Below, piece by piece: positions 1 through 8,269 of a stretch of 64,000 nucleotides of DNA. Under the pieces are notes generated by a model. The model worked only from the letters and a program-made list of their open reading frames with translations. It was not told where the DNA came from and ran no database searches. Position 1 is the first letter of the stretch, and every line of letters begins with the position of its first letter. The translations under genes and the position numbers were made by a program. Source of the stretch: Caulobacter ginsengisoli (GTDB lineage Bacteria; Pseudomonadota; Alphaproteobacteria; Caulobacterales; Caulobacteraceae); contig NZ_JAUSVS010000006.1 in NCBI RefSeq assembly GCF_030814835.1, positions 212,572 through 276,571 of the forward strand, written 5' to 3'.

Positions 1-150
1 GCCGGGCCCACTCACCGCCAGCGCCATGCAGTGCGGCCGCAACGCGTCCAGCGCCCAGTCCAGCAGCGGCCGGCCGTCCAGCAGCGCCGCCGCCTTGTCC
101 GAGCCGAAGCGGCTGGACCTTCCCCCGGCCAGGACGAGGCCGGCGATCAT
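1..150 (-). CDS. mobA: Molybdenum cofactor guanylyltransferase MobA, N-terminal part (runs off the window)
   Basis: Only the first 50 codons are inside the window. The protein begins at an ATG at 150 and carries the nucleotidyltransferase signature LAGGRSSRFGSDKA at residues 7-20, the GTP-binding loop of the MobA family. MobA attaches GMP to molybdenum-molybdopterin to make the bis-MGD cofactor used by DMSO-reductase-family enzymes. Its start overlaps the stop of the upstream molybdoenzyme gene in an ATGA arrangement, so the cofactor-maturation gene is translationally coupled to an enzyme that needs the cofactor. The family (MobA rather than another NTP transferase) is supported by the motif and by this context. 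Confidence 0.85.
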   Translation of the reverse strand, partial: MIAGLVLAGGRSSRFGSDKAAALLDGRPLLDWALDALRPHCMALAVSGPG

Positions 151-2432
151 CCGGCCCGCATCAGCCGCACGGGCATGGACTTGTAGGCCGGGGTGCCGCT
201 GCGCCTGTCGTGGTCGGCCAGGGCCAGCAGGGGGTTGGCCTCGGGGTAGTAGGCGGCAAGGCAGCCGGTCGGGAGGACCCGTTCGACGACAGTGAAGCCG
301 GCCAGGCGGCGGACATGGCCCCCATTTGGGCCGGTATCGGCGAAGGCGGCGACCACGTCGACGAGGTCGCCGTCGGCCAGGCCTCTCGCCTTGAGGTCGG
401 CGGGGCTGGCGAAGATGACGTCCCGGCGGCCGGAGACGCCGCGGTAGCGGTCGTTCAGGCCGTAGATGGTGGTGTTGTACTGGTCGTGGCTGCGCACGGT
501 GGTCAGCAGCAGCACGTCGGGATCGCCGCGCCGGGGGTCATCGCCGTCGGCCTGGTAGGGGATGAAGTTGGCCTTGCCGCTGGCCGTCTTCCAGATCCGC
601 TCGGAGGGCGGGACGGGCAGGCGGAAGCCGCCGGGCGTCAGGATGCGCTGGTTGTAGCCGGTGAAGGTCTCGGGGAAGACCTGCTCGATCAGGTCGCGCA
701 CCTTGCCGTAGTCGGCGACCAGGCCCCGCCAGTCGACGCCGGTGTCGGGGCCCAGCAGGGCCAGGGCCAGTTCGGCGACGATCCAGGGTTCGGAACGGAG
801 GTGCTCGGAGGCCGGCGGGTTGAGGCCTCTGGAGGCATGGACCATCGACATGGAGTCCTCGACCGTCACCGCCTGGCGCCCGCCGGCCTGGTCGTCGCGC
901 TCGGTGCGGCCCAGGCAGGGCAGGATGTAGCTCTCGCGGCCGCAGAGCAGCTGGGTGCGGTTGAGCTTGGTGGCGACGGTGACGGTGAGGTCGAGGCCGG
1001 TGAGGGCGGGGAAGGTGGCGGCCGGGTCGGGGGCGGCGACGGCGAAGTTGCCGCCCAGGCTGATCAGCGCCTTGCTCCCGCCGTCGCGCATGGCGGCGAT
1101 GGCCTCGACCACGGTGTGGCCGTGGTGTTGCGGCGGCCGGAAGCCGAAGACCTTTTCGATATTGTCCAGCAGGGCCTGGGTCGGCTTTTCCGCCACCCCG
1201 ACGCTGCGGGCGCCCTGGACGTTGGAATGGCCGCGCAGGGGGCAGATGCCGGCGCCGGGCCGGCCGATATTGCCGCGGATCAGCAGCAGGTTGGCCAGCT
1301 GATGGACGGCGCTCGAGGAGGAGCGGTGCTGGGTGATGCCCATGCCGTAGCAGAGGATCACGGCTTTCGAGCGGGCGTAGATGGCGGCGGCTTCTTCCAG
1401 GTCGGCTCGGGTCAGGCCGCTCTGCGCCTCGATGGTCGGCCAGTCGGCGGCGTCGACGGTTTCGGCGAGGGCCTCGAAGCCGGCCGTGTGCTCGACGACG
1501 AAGGGCCAGTCGATGACCTGGCCGCCGGCGCGATCGGCCGCCAGCAGGGCCTTGAGCATGCCGGTGACGGCGGCGGCGTCGCCCCCGACCGCGACCTGGA
1601 AATAGCGCGAGGCGATGTCGGTCCCGGTCAGGGTGGCCATCTCGACCGGGTCCTGGGGCGAGGCGAACTTCTCCAGCGCCCGCTCGCGCAGCGGGTTGAA
1701 GACCACGATGGCCGCCCCGCGCTTGGCGGCGGCCCGCAGGGTGGACATCATCCGCGGGTGGTTGGTGCCGGGGTTGTGGCCGAAGGAGAAGACCGCGTCG
1801 CAGAGGTCGAAGTCCTCCAGGGTGACGCTGCCCTTGCCCATGCCGATGGCGTCCGGCAGGGCCACGCTGGTCGGCTCGTGGCACATGTTGGAGCAGTCGG
1901 GGAAGTTGTTGGTCCCGAACTTCCGCCCCATCAGCTGGAACAGGAAGGCCGCCTCGTTGGAGGCCCGGCCCGAGGCGTAGAACTCGGCCTGGTCGGGACT
2001 GGAGAGGCCGCGCATGACCTCGCCGATGCGGTCGAATGCCCCGGCCCAGTCGATGCGGCGATAGCGGTCCGTGGCGCGGTCATAGACCATCGGCTCGGTC
2101 AGCCGGCCCAGGTCCTCCAGGGCGTGGTCGCTCCAGGTCAGCAGTTCGGCGACGGTGTGGGCGCCGACGACCTCGGGGGTGGCCCGCTTGGTGGTCGATT
2201 CCCAGGCGACGGCCTTGGCCCCGTTCTCGCAGAACTCGAAGCTGGAGGTGTGCTTGGGGTCGGGCCAGGCGCAGCCGGGGCAGTCGAAGCCGTCCGGCTG
2301 GTTGGCCGACAGCAGCGAGCGGCCGCCCTCGACCACGGTCTCCTGGTCGCTCAGGGCGCCGGCGACCGCACGGAGGGCGCCCCAGCCACCGGCGGGCTTA
2401 CGGTAGGTCTTGACGCCTTTGACCTTGGTCAT
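147..2432 (-). CDS. FdhF/YdeP-family molybdopterin oxidoreductase (formate dehydrogenase-like alpha subunit)
   Basis: A 761-residue molybdopterin oxidoreductase. The N terminus has cysteines C51-P-G-C54 and C68 in the YdeP-type sequence around CPGCAWPD and FCENGAKAV, followed by NNFPDCSNMCHEPTS (residues 175-189). The C-terminal region carries the molydopterin-dinucleotide-binding fold. Length and motifs match the FdhF/YdeP group, cytoplasmic single-subunit enzymes whose physiological substrate is usually unknown; E. coli YdeP is linked to acid resistance. There is no signal peptide and no neighbouring NAD-binding or electron-transfer subunit. The gene lies between fdhD and mobA with 4-bp overlaps at both ends, so sulfuration and bis-MGD loading factors are made together with it. 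Formate as substrate is inference only. Confidence 0.85.
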   Translation of the reverse strand: MTKVKGVKTYRKPAGGWGALRAVAGALSDQETVVEGGRSLLSANQPDGFDCPGCAWPDPKHTSSFEFCENGAKAVAWESTTKRATPEVVGAHTVAELLTWSDHALEDLGRLTEPMVYDRATDRYRRIDWAGAFDRIGEVMRGLSSPDQAEFYASGRASNEAAFLFQLMGRKFGTNNFPDCSNMCHEPTSVALPDAIGMGKGSVTLEDFDLCDAVFSFGHNPGTNHPRMMSTLRAAAKRGAAIVVFNPLRERALEKFASPQDPVEMATLTGTDIASRYFQVAVGGDAAAVTGMLKALLAADRAGGQVIDWPFVVEHTAGFEALAETVDAADWPTIEAQSGLTRADLEEAAAIYARSKAVILCYGMGITQHRSSSSAVHQLANLLLIRGNIGRPGAGICPLRGHSNVQGARSVGVAEKPTQALLDNIEKVFGFRPPQHHGHTVVEAIAAMRDGGSKALISLGGNFAVAAPDPAATFPALTGLDLTVTVATKLNRTQLLCGRESYILPCLGRTERDDQAGGRQAVTVEDSMSMVHASRGLNPPASEHLRSEPWIVAELALALLGPDTGVDWRGLVADYGKVRDLIEQVFPETFTGYNQRILTPGGFRLPVPPSERIWKTASGKANFIPYQADGDDPRRGDPDVLLLTTVRSHDQYNTTIYGLNDRYRGVSGRRDVIFASPADLKARGLADGDLVDVVAAFADTGPNGGHVRRLAGFTVVERVLPTGCLAAYYPEANPLLALADHDRRSGTPAYKSMPVRLMRAG

Positions 2433-3253
2433 GGGGCGATCCTCCGGGGACCGGCGAAGACCGCGAAGCCGTCGGAACGGGCCAGGGCGACCAGGGAGAG
2501 GTTGGCCTCCTCGGCCTTGCGGATGGCCAGCGCCGTGGGGGCCGAGATGGCGACCAGCAGCGGGAAACCCGCCATGGCGGCCTTCTCGACCATCTCGTAG
2601 GAGCAGCGGCTGGTAACGAGGACGAAGCCGTCGGAGGGCCTGAGCCCCTGGCGGGCGGCGGCGCCGACGATCTTGTCGAGGGCATTGTGGCGGCCGACGT
2701 CCTCGCGCACGGCCAGCAGGGTTCCGTCGGCGGAGGCGAAGGCGGCGGCGTGCATGGCGCGGGTCAGCTTGCCGAGCGCCTGCTGGTCTTCCAGGGCGTC
2801 GAGGGCGGCCTCGATGGCGGCCTGGGTGAGGGCGGGGCTGTCCGGGAGGCGGGGCAGGGGCCGCACGGCGGCGGCCAGCCGTTCGACGCCGCAGAGGCCG
2901 CAGCTGGAGCGGCCCTCGAGGCTACGGCTGCGGGCCCGGGCTCTGGACTTGCGGGCGGATTCGGCGAGAGTCAGGCGGACCTGCACGCCCTGCGCCAGGA
3001 TCTCGGTGTCGATCGCCTCGATCTGGTCGAGGGTGGCCACCCGCTCGGTGAGGGTGAAGCCGACGGCCAGGTCCTCGACCTCGGCGGGGGTGGCCATCAG
3101 CACGGCGTGGGGGCGGTTGTCATAGATCAGGCCGATGGGGGTCTCGTCGGCCAGGGGGCGGGTGATGGCTTCCCCGCCGCCGCCGCGCCGCCACTGGCGG
3201 GCCGGGCGGGTTTGGGTCGTGCTGAACACTGGAAACTGTGGCGCGTCGTCCAT
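2429..3253 (-). CDS. fdhD: Formate dehydrogenase accessory sulfurtransferase FdhD
   Basis: A 274-residue FdhD-family protein. The diagnostic cysteine loop SSCGLCGVERL is present, with C118 and C121. In E. coli this pair carries persulfide sulfur from IscS to the bis-MGD cofactor of formate dehydrogenase. The N terminus keeps the TRPLADETPIGLIYDNRP region, and the C-terminal half has the DVGRHNALDKIVG and VTSRCSYEMVEKAA blocks typical of the family. The stop overlaps the start of the molybdoenzyme by 4 bp (ATGA), so it is the first gene of a coupled fdhD-oxidoreductase-mobA operon. Confidence 0.93.
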   Translation of the reverse strand: MDDAPQFPVFSTTQTRPARQWRRGGGGEAITRPLADETPIGLIYDNRPHAVLMATPAEVEDLAVGFTLTERVATLDQIEAIDTEILAQGVQVRLTLAESARKSRARARSRSLEGRSSCGLCGVERLAAAVRPLPRLPDSPALTQAAIEAALDALEDQQALGKLTRAMHAAAFASADGTLLAVREDVGRHNALDKIVGAAARQGLRPSDGFVLVTSRCSYEMVEKAAMAGFPLLVAISAPTALAIRKAEEANLSLVALARSDGFAVFAGPRRIAP

Positions 3254-3285
3254 GCGGAGAGACTACGCCGCCGCCCACCGGCTTA

Positions 3286-3482
3286 GAACCCCTCCTCCTC
3301 GATGGAGGAGGGGCAGGGGTGGTGGTGTGCGCTCGGTGTCAGGGGAAGGGTGCGGGGTGGCGACCACGCCTCCCTGAGCGCTTCCGGAAACGCTGTGCCA
3401 CCATCACCATCCCCGCCCTTCCTCAGCCTGCCCTCGGGCGGGCCGGGCGAGGCCCGACCCGGGGGAGGAGGAAGGGAGAAAC
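3286..3482. repeat. Intergenic inverted-repeat element, family 1, copy 1
   Basis: This fills most of the space between divergently transcribed fdhD and the PepSY gene. It starts with CCTCCTCGATGGAGGAGG and GCAGGGGTGGTGGTGTG and later has the complementary GCCACCATCACCATCCCCGCCC, so the ends pair. A second copy lies at 16401-16560. This copy differs by roughly 40 bp of GC-rich sequence (about 3425-3466) where copy 2 has the simple GCCCTTCCTCCATCGAGGAGG end, so it looks internally rearranged. No coding potential is visible. Confidence 0.75.
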
Positions 3483-3544
3483 AAGAGGATTGCAGTTGAG
3501 AAGCGTTTGCACTAGCGCTTCAGCCTCATCATCGGAGCCCGCCC

Positions 3545-4729
3545 GTGACCCGTTCCCTGCTCGGCCGCCTGCGTCGCCTCTGGCTGGATGTGCATCTCTG
3601 GCTGGGGGTGGGGCTGTTCGTGCTGACGGTTCCGCTGGGGCTGTCGGGGGCGTACCTGGTCTGGCATGACGGCTTCGACCGGCTGACCCATCCGGGCCGC
3701 TATGCGGTCAGCCGGAGCGCCGAGGTCGTTCCGGCCTCCACCCTGCTGGACGCCGCCCGCGCGGCGCTGGGCCAGCGGGCGACCCCGACCCAGCTGCGCC
3801 TGCCCGAGGACGAGGGCGGGCCCGCCACCGTGCAGGGCCGGGTTCCCGGACCCGTGGCGGCCGGGGCGCGGCCGAAGACCCTGACCGCCTTCCTCGACCC
3901 GGCCACCGGCAAGGTGCTGGAGGTGGTCGACACCGAGGCCTCGTTCACCCGGATCATGCACCGCCTGCACGGCCAACTGCTGGTTACGACGCCGGGGCTG
4001 GGGCGCAAGATCGTCGGCTGGCTGGGCTGGGCGATGACGGTTTCCTGCCTGACGGGCCTTTGGCTCTGGTGGCCGCGCAACGGACGGGTGCTCAAGGCCC
4101 TGCGCTGGCGGCGCTCACCCTCGACCTGGAACAACCTGCACCACATGGTCGGCTTCTGGGTGCTGGTCCCGCTGCTGATCCTGTCCCTGACCGGGGTCTA
4201 TATTTCCTTCCCGCAGACCGCCCGCGCCCTCTTCGGGGTCGCTCCGCCGGCGGCGCAGCGCGGCGGCATGCCCGGGATGGGCGGCCCACGGCGCACCCCG
4301 CCGCCGCCCCTGGCCGAGACCAGGCTGACCATCGACGAGGCCGTTCAGGCGGCCCAGGCCGAGACCCCCGGCGTGCTGACCGCGGTGACCCTGCCGACCA
4401 AGGGCAAGGCCCCGGCCTGGCGGGTGGCCCTGAAGGTGGACGGCCTGGACGCGCCGGTCACCGTGCGGGTGGACGATGCCAGCGGCGAGGTCCGCCAGGG
4501 CGGCGGCCCCGACGGCCCGGCCGCGCAGGACCCGCTGTCGCGCTGGATGCGCCGGCTGCATGACGGCGACGACATGGGTCCGGTCTGGCAGGCGCTGATC
4601 TTCCTGGCCGGCCTGGCCCCCGCCCTGCTGGGGACCAGCGGCACGATCATGTGGCTGCATCGCCGGCATCTGCGCAAGGCGATCCGGCATGGTCACGATG
4701 CGGGCCACGACACGGCTGCGACAAGCTGA
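3545..4729 (+). CDS. PepSY-associated transmembrane protein (PiuB-like, iron uptake)
   Basis: A 394-residue inner-membrane protein starting at a GTG, preceded by GGAGCCC. It has a first membrane helix at about residues 16-40 (VHLWLGVGLFVLTVPLGLSG), PepSY-type periplasmic regions, helices near 160-180 and 205-225, and a last helix near 350-375. Conserved histidines sit in HRLHGQL, NNLHHMVGFW and MRRLHDGDD. Such proteins accompany TonB-dependent siderophore receptors and are thought to help reduce or release iron in the periplasm. The receptor and PKHD hydroxylase genes follow directly, but Fur-like boxes lie between, so the PepSY gene probably has its own promoter. Confidence 0.85.
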   Translation: MTRSLLGRLRRLWLDVHLWLGVGLFVLTVPLGLSGAYLVWHDGFDRLTHPGRYAVSRSAEVVPASTLLDAARAALGQRATPTQLRLPEDEGGPATVQGRVPGPVAAGARPKTLTAFLDPATGKVLEVVDTEASFTRIMHRLHGQLLVTTPGLGRKIVGWLGWAMTVSCLTGLWLWWPRNGRVLKALRWRRSPSTWNNLHHMVGFWVLVPLLILSLTGVYISFPQTARALFGVAPPAAQRGGMPGMGGPRRTPPPPLAETRLTIDEAVQAAQAETPGVLTAVTLPTKGKAPAWRVALKVDGLDAPVTVRVDDASGEVRQGGGPDGPAAQDPLSRWMRRLHDGDDMGPVWQALIFLAGLAPALLGTSGTIMWLHRRHLRKAIRHGHDAGHDTAATS

Positions 4730-4734
4730 CGTTT

Positions 4735-4793
4735 TTGAGAACGATTCTCATTGCGAGTCTGAAACAAGCCATCTAAGAACGACTCGCAATCGC
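4735..4793 (+). promoter_or_regulatory. Fur-like iron boxes upstream of the TonB-dependent receptor
   Basis: Two candidate sites lie in the 117-bp gap before the receptor. The first, GAGAACGATTCTCATTGC (4737-4754), closely resembles the Fur consensus with its GANAATGATAATCATT-like symmetry. The second, TAAGAACGACTCGCAATCGC, covers 4774-4793. ATTGCGAGTC (4750-4759) and GACTCGCAAT (4781-4790) are exact 10-bp inverted repeats across a 21-bp spacer, which would also allow looping or a leader hairpin. Iron repression of the receptor and the downstream hydroxylase is inferred. Confidence 0.7.
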
Positions 4794-4846
4794 AGTTTCG
4801 GGGGCGGGCCACAGTCTGGCGCCGCCGGGTTCCAGAGGTCAGTTTC

Positions 4847-7294
4847 ATGCGTCGTTATCAGGGTCAGGGCGTCACCGCCCGCGCCGGTTCGTCTCTCCGT
4901 CGCGCGCCTCTGCGGATGGCCGCCCTGGCCGGCGTCGCGGGGCTGAGCCTGGCCCCGGGCCTGGTCCATGCCGAGGCGGCCACGGCCGCGACGGCCGATG
5001 CGGCTGACGCCGCCGACGCGGCGGACTCCGCCAACACCGTCTCCTCGGTCAACGTCCAGGCCCCCAAGCAACTGCTCGACATGGCCGCCGCCCCGACCTC
5101 GGTGCAGGACACCCCCCAGACCGTCCAGGTGATCAACCAGGACGAACTGCGCGCCAAGGGCGTCAGCAGCCTGGAGCAGGCCCTGCGCAGCGTGCCCGGC
5201 ATCACCATCGCCATCGGCGAGGGCGGCACGCTCAGCGGCGACCAGTTCAAGATTCGCGGCTTCGACGCCAAGGACGATGTCTATGTCGACGGCCTGCGCG
5301 ACTTCGGCGTCTACAGCCGCGACAGCTTCCCCTACGAGGAGGTCCAGGTCCTCAAAGGCCCCTCGGGCGCCCTGTTCGGCCGCGGCTCGGTGGGCGGGGC
5401 GATCAACACCGTCTCCAAGAAGCCCAATACCGGCGAGGCCGAGACGACGCTCGACCTGTTCGGCGGTTCGGGCGGCTATGTCCGCGCCCTGGCCGACGTG
5501 AACATCCCCCTGGGCGATGCGACCGCCCTGCGCATCAACCTGATGGGCCAGTCCAGCCGGGCCGTCGACCGCGATGTGATCCAGGACGAGCGCTGGGGCG
5601 TGGCTCTCGCCCTGGGCCTGGGCCTGGGGACCGACACCAGCCTGAACCTGAACTATGTCCACCAGAACGACGAGCGCATCCCCGACTACGGCATCATCAT
5701 CGTCCAGAAGCCGGGCGACCTGATCGCCCGCCCGGCCAGCTCGTACAATGTCGGCGTCGATCGCTCGACCTTCACCGGCTATTCGGAAGATATCGACCAG
5801 ACCCAGGCCGACGTCGTCACCGCCCGGTTCTCCAAGACGTTCGGCAATGGCTGGGTGGTCACCAACGACAGCCGGGTCGGGGTCTATTCCCGCTATTTCG
5901 CCTATTCGACCACCGACCAGTGCAACGCGACCTGCACGGCCAACCTGTTCGACGGCAACCCGGCCACCGCGCCCAACGCCGGCATGGGCGGCGGCGGCCC
6001 CTATGACATGGACGCCTGGGGCGCCCAGAACCTGACCACCCTGAAGGGCGAGTTCGAGGCCCTGGGCCTGCGCAACCTGGTGATCGCCGGCCTGGACGTC
6101 AGCTACCAGTCCAACGACAAGACCTTCAGCTTCTACACCCTGCCGGCCGGGGTCACGGCGCGGAACCTGATCCCGCGCAATCTGACGGGGCCAGACCGGC
6201 GCTATCCGGCCGGCTATGCGGTCTATCACCCGACCGCCAGCAACGTCTGTCCGGCCGCCCCGCGCGTCTGCACGGCGACGGCGACCTCGGTCCTGACCAC
6301 CAGCGGCGACGCCACCGACTTCGGGGTCTTCCTGACCGACCGTCTGTGGCTGACCGACCAGGTCTCGCTGATCGGCTCGGTGCGCTGGGAGCGCTACAGC
6401 GCCCGCTATGACGCCATCGCCGTCAACGGGACGGCCACCCGCATCAAGTCCAAGTCCGACCTGGTCAGCCCGCGCCTCAGCCTGGTCTGGGAGCCGGCCG
6501 AGGACCGCACGGTCTATGTGACCTGGGGCCGCTCGGAGACGCCGCAGGGGACCTCGGTGGTCGGGGCCGGGACCAACCTGACCCTGGCGGCCCGGGATCT
6601 GGAGCCCGAGATCGCGACGACCTGGGAACTGGGTTCCAAGCTGGGCTTCCTCGATGGCCGGCTGAACGTCAGCGCCGCCGTCTTCAAGGTCGAGAAGAAC
6701 AACGCCACCCAGACCGATCCGGGCACCGGCTTCCTGCTGGCCCAGTCGGGGGAAAAGCAGGAGGTCAAAGGCCTGGAACTGGGGACCACCGCCCAGATCA
6801 CCCCCGACTGGTCGGTGGCGCTGAACTACGCCTATCTGGACAGCGAGACGCTGGAATCCTTCACCAACTGCTCGGCGACGACGCTGGAATGCGGGGCGGG
6901 GGTTCCGATCGGCACCCCGACCCTGAACCGCTTCGTGGTCGGCCGGCCGGTGATCTTCACCCCGAAGAACTCCGGCAGCTTCTACACCACGCTCGACCTG
7001 GACAGCCTGGTGACCGGCCTCACCGCCGGCGGCGGGGTCACCTATCAGAGCAGCATGCCGGTCCGCTACACGGTGACCCGCGTGGCGCCGGCCCCCTCGC
7101 GGCTGTCGCTGATCGCCGAGATCCCCGACAGCCTCAGCCTGGACGCCTATGTCGCCTGGCAGGTCGGCGACTGGCGGGTGGCCGTCAATGGCTACAACCT
7201 GACCGACCGGCTGAACTACAGCCAGGCGTTCGGCAACCGTGGCGTCCCGGCGGCGGGCCGCACCTTCATCCTGTCGCTCGGCCGGAAGTTCTGA
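4847..7294 (+). CDS. TonB-dependent siderophore receptor
   Basis: An 815-residue outer-membrane receptor. A long N-terminal export signal ends near residue 42 (GLVHA), followed by an Ala/Asp-rich stretch [12 protein letters not shown]. The plug domain (about residues 75-190) has [11 protein letters not shown], the [17 protein letters not shown] segment and [13 protein letters not shown]. The 22-strand barrel follows and ends in FILSLGRKF with a terminal Phe for BAM recognition. The FhuA/FiuA-type plug suggests an Fe(III)-siderophore ligand; which one cannot be read. No TonB box is obvious. It sits behind Fur-like boxes and 13 bp before the PKHD hydroxylase gene, the usual pairing for Fiu/PiuA-type receptors. 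Confidence 0.92.
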   Translation: MRRYQGQGVTARAGSSLRRAPLRMAALAGVAGLSLAPGLVHAEAATAATADAADAADAADSANTVSSVNVQAPKQLLDMAAAPTSVQDTPQTVQVINQDELRAKGVSSLEQALRSVPGITIAIGEGGTLSGDQFKIRGFDAKDDVYVDGLRDFGVYSRDSFPYEEVQVLKGPSGALFGRGSVGGAINTVSKKPNTGEAETTLDLFGGSGGYVRALADVNIPLGDATALRINLMGQSSRAVDRDVIQDERWGVALALGLGLGTDTSLNLNYVHQNDERIPDYGIIIVQKPGDLIARPASSYNVGVDRSTFTGYSEDIDQTQADVVTARFSKTFGNGWVVTNDSRVGVYSRYFAYSTTDQCNATCTANLFDGNPATAPNAGMGGGGPYDMDAWGAQNLTTLKGEFEALGLRNLVIAGLDVSYQSNDKTFSFYTLPAGVTARNLIPRNLTGPDRRYPAGYAVYHPTASNVCPAAPRVCTATATSVLTTSGDATDFGVFLTDRLWLTDQVSLIGSVRWERYSARYDAIAVNGTATRIKSKSDLVSPRLSLVWEPAEDRTVYVTWGRSETPQGTSVVGAGTNLTLAARDLEPEIATTWELGSKLGFLDGRLNVSAAVFKVEKNNATQTDPGTGFLLAQSGEKQEVKGLELGTTAQITPDWSVALNYAYLDSETLESFTNCSATTLECGAGVPIGTPTLNRFVVGRPVIFTPKNSGSFYTTLDLDSLVTGLTAGGGVTYQSSMPVRYTVTRVAPAPSRLSLIAEIPDSLSLDAYVAWQVGDWRVAVNGYNLTDRLNYSQAFGNRGVPAAGRTFILSLGRKF

Positions 7295-7307
7295 CAAAAC
7301 CGGCCCC

Positions 7308-7991
7308 ATGCTGATCCAGGTTCCCGCCCTGCTGTCGCCCCAGGAAGTCGCGGACGCCCGCGGCGTCCTCAGCGGCGGCGACTGGGTCGACGGGCGGGTG
7401 ACGGCGGGCGCCCAGTCGGCCCTGGCCAAGCACAACCTGCAGATCCCGGAAGAGGCGCCCCAGGCCCGGGCCCTGGGCGAGACCATCCTGACTGCCCTGG
7501 GCCGCAACCCTTTGTTCGTCTCCGCCGCCCTGCCGCTGAAGGTCTTCCCGCCGCTGTTCAACCGCTATGACGCCGGGATGAAGTTCGACGAGCATGTCGA
7601 CAACGCCATCCGCTTCGCGAAAGGCGCGGGCGTCCGCTACCGCACCGACCTGTCGGCCACCCTGTTTCTCAGCGACCCGGACGATTATGACGGCGGTGAG
7701 CTGATTATCGAGGATACCTACGGCGAACATGCGGTGAAGCTGGCCGCCGGCGACCTGATCCTCTACCCCGCCTCCAGCCTGCACCGGGTGGCGCCCATCA
7801 CCAGGGGCTCGCGCTGGGCGTCCTTCTTCTGGGTGCAGTCGATGATCCGCGACGACGGCCGCCGCACCCTGCTGTTCGACCTGGACCAGTCGGTCCAGGC
7901 GTTGGGCGGCCGGCTAGGCGCGGACGATCCCCAGGTCGTCTCGTTGACCGGCGCCTATCACAACCTCCTGCGGATGTGGGCGGAGGTTTAG
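7308..7991 (+). CDS. piuC: PKHD-type Fe(II)/2-oxoglutarate hydroxylase (PiuC/YbiX family)
   Basis: A 227-residue protein starting at the ATG at 7308, 13 bp after the receptor stop. The facial triad of the Fe(II)/2-oxoglutarate dioxygenase fold is complete: H96 and D98 in [10 protein letters not shown]159 in SSLHRV, with R169 (RGSRW) to bind 2-oxoglutarate. Family members are almost always next to TonB-dependent iron receptors and are proposed to act on siderophores or in iron homeostasis; the substrate is not established. Co-transcription with the receptor under Fur control is likely from the spacing. Confidence 0.93.
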   Translation: MLIQVPALLSPQEVADARGVLSGGDWVDGRVTAGAQSALAKHNLQIPEEAPQARALGETILTALGRNPLFVSAALPLKVFPPLFNRYDAGMKFDEHVDNAIRFAKGAGVRYRTDLSATLFLSDPDDYDGGELIIEDTYGEHAVKLAAGDLILYPASSLHRVAPITRGSRWASFFWVQSMIRDDGRRTLLFDLDQSVQALGGRLGADDPQVVSLTGAYHNLLRMWAEV

Positions 7992-8011
7992 GCGTTCAGC
8001 CGCCGCCAGGA

Positions 8012-8180
8012 CTCTCCTCGCCCCTAGGGCGAGGTGGCCCGGAGGGCCGGAGTGGGGAGCGATTACAGCACATAAGAAAAGGCGTTCCCCCGCCGGCGAG
8101 GTTTCGTTCTGCCCATGTGTGCCGGGCGTGCTCCCCACTCCGTCAGCTTCGCTGCCACCTCGCCCTAGGGGCGAGGAGAG
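8012..8180. repeat. Intergenic inverted repeat with 27-bp perfect arms
   Basis: The left arm (8012-8038, CTCTCCTCGCCCCTAGGGCG...) is an exact reverse complement of the right arm (8154-8180). Each arm itself contains the small palindrome CGCCCCTAGGGCG. The 115 bp between the arms shows no gene. It occupies the space between piuC and the hybrid kinase gene. It is the only copy of this type in the window. Confidence 0.75.
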
Positions 8181-8269
8181 AGCAGAGCACTGGCCCATCC
8201 CCTGCGACCGGACGTCGCGATCCGCCTCTGCAAACCGATGATTCACGCCTCCGGCCTAGGGTGGCGGGA

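Noticed and set aside
210..2600. A 796-codon open frame on the plus strand opposite the molybdoenzyme gene
   Set aside because: Composition is Gly/Ala/Val/Asp-rich without any motif; it mirrors the third-position GC of the real gene on the other strand.
4748..7561. A 937-codon minus-strand open frame opposite the TonB-dependent receptor
   Set aside because: The receptor has plug, barrel and C-terminal Phe; the antisense frame has no recognisable domain.
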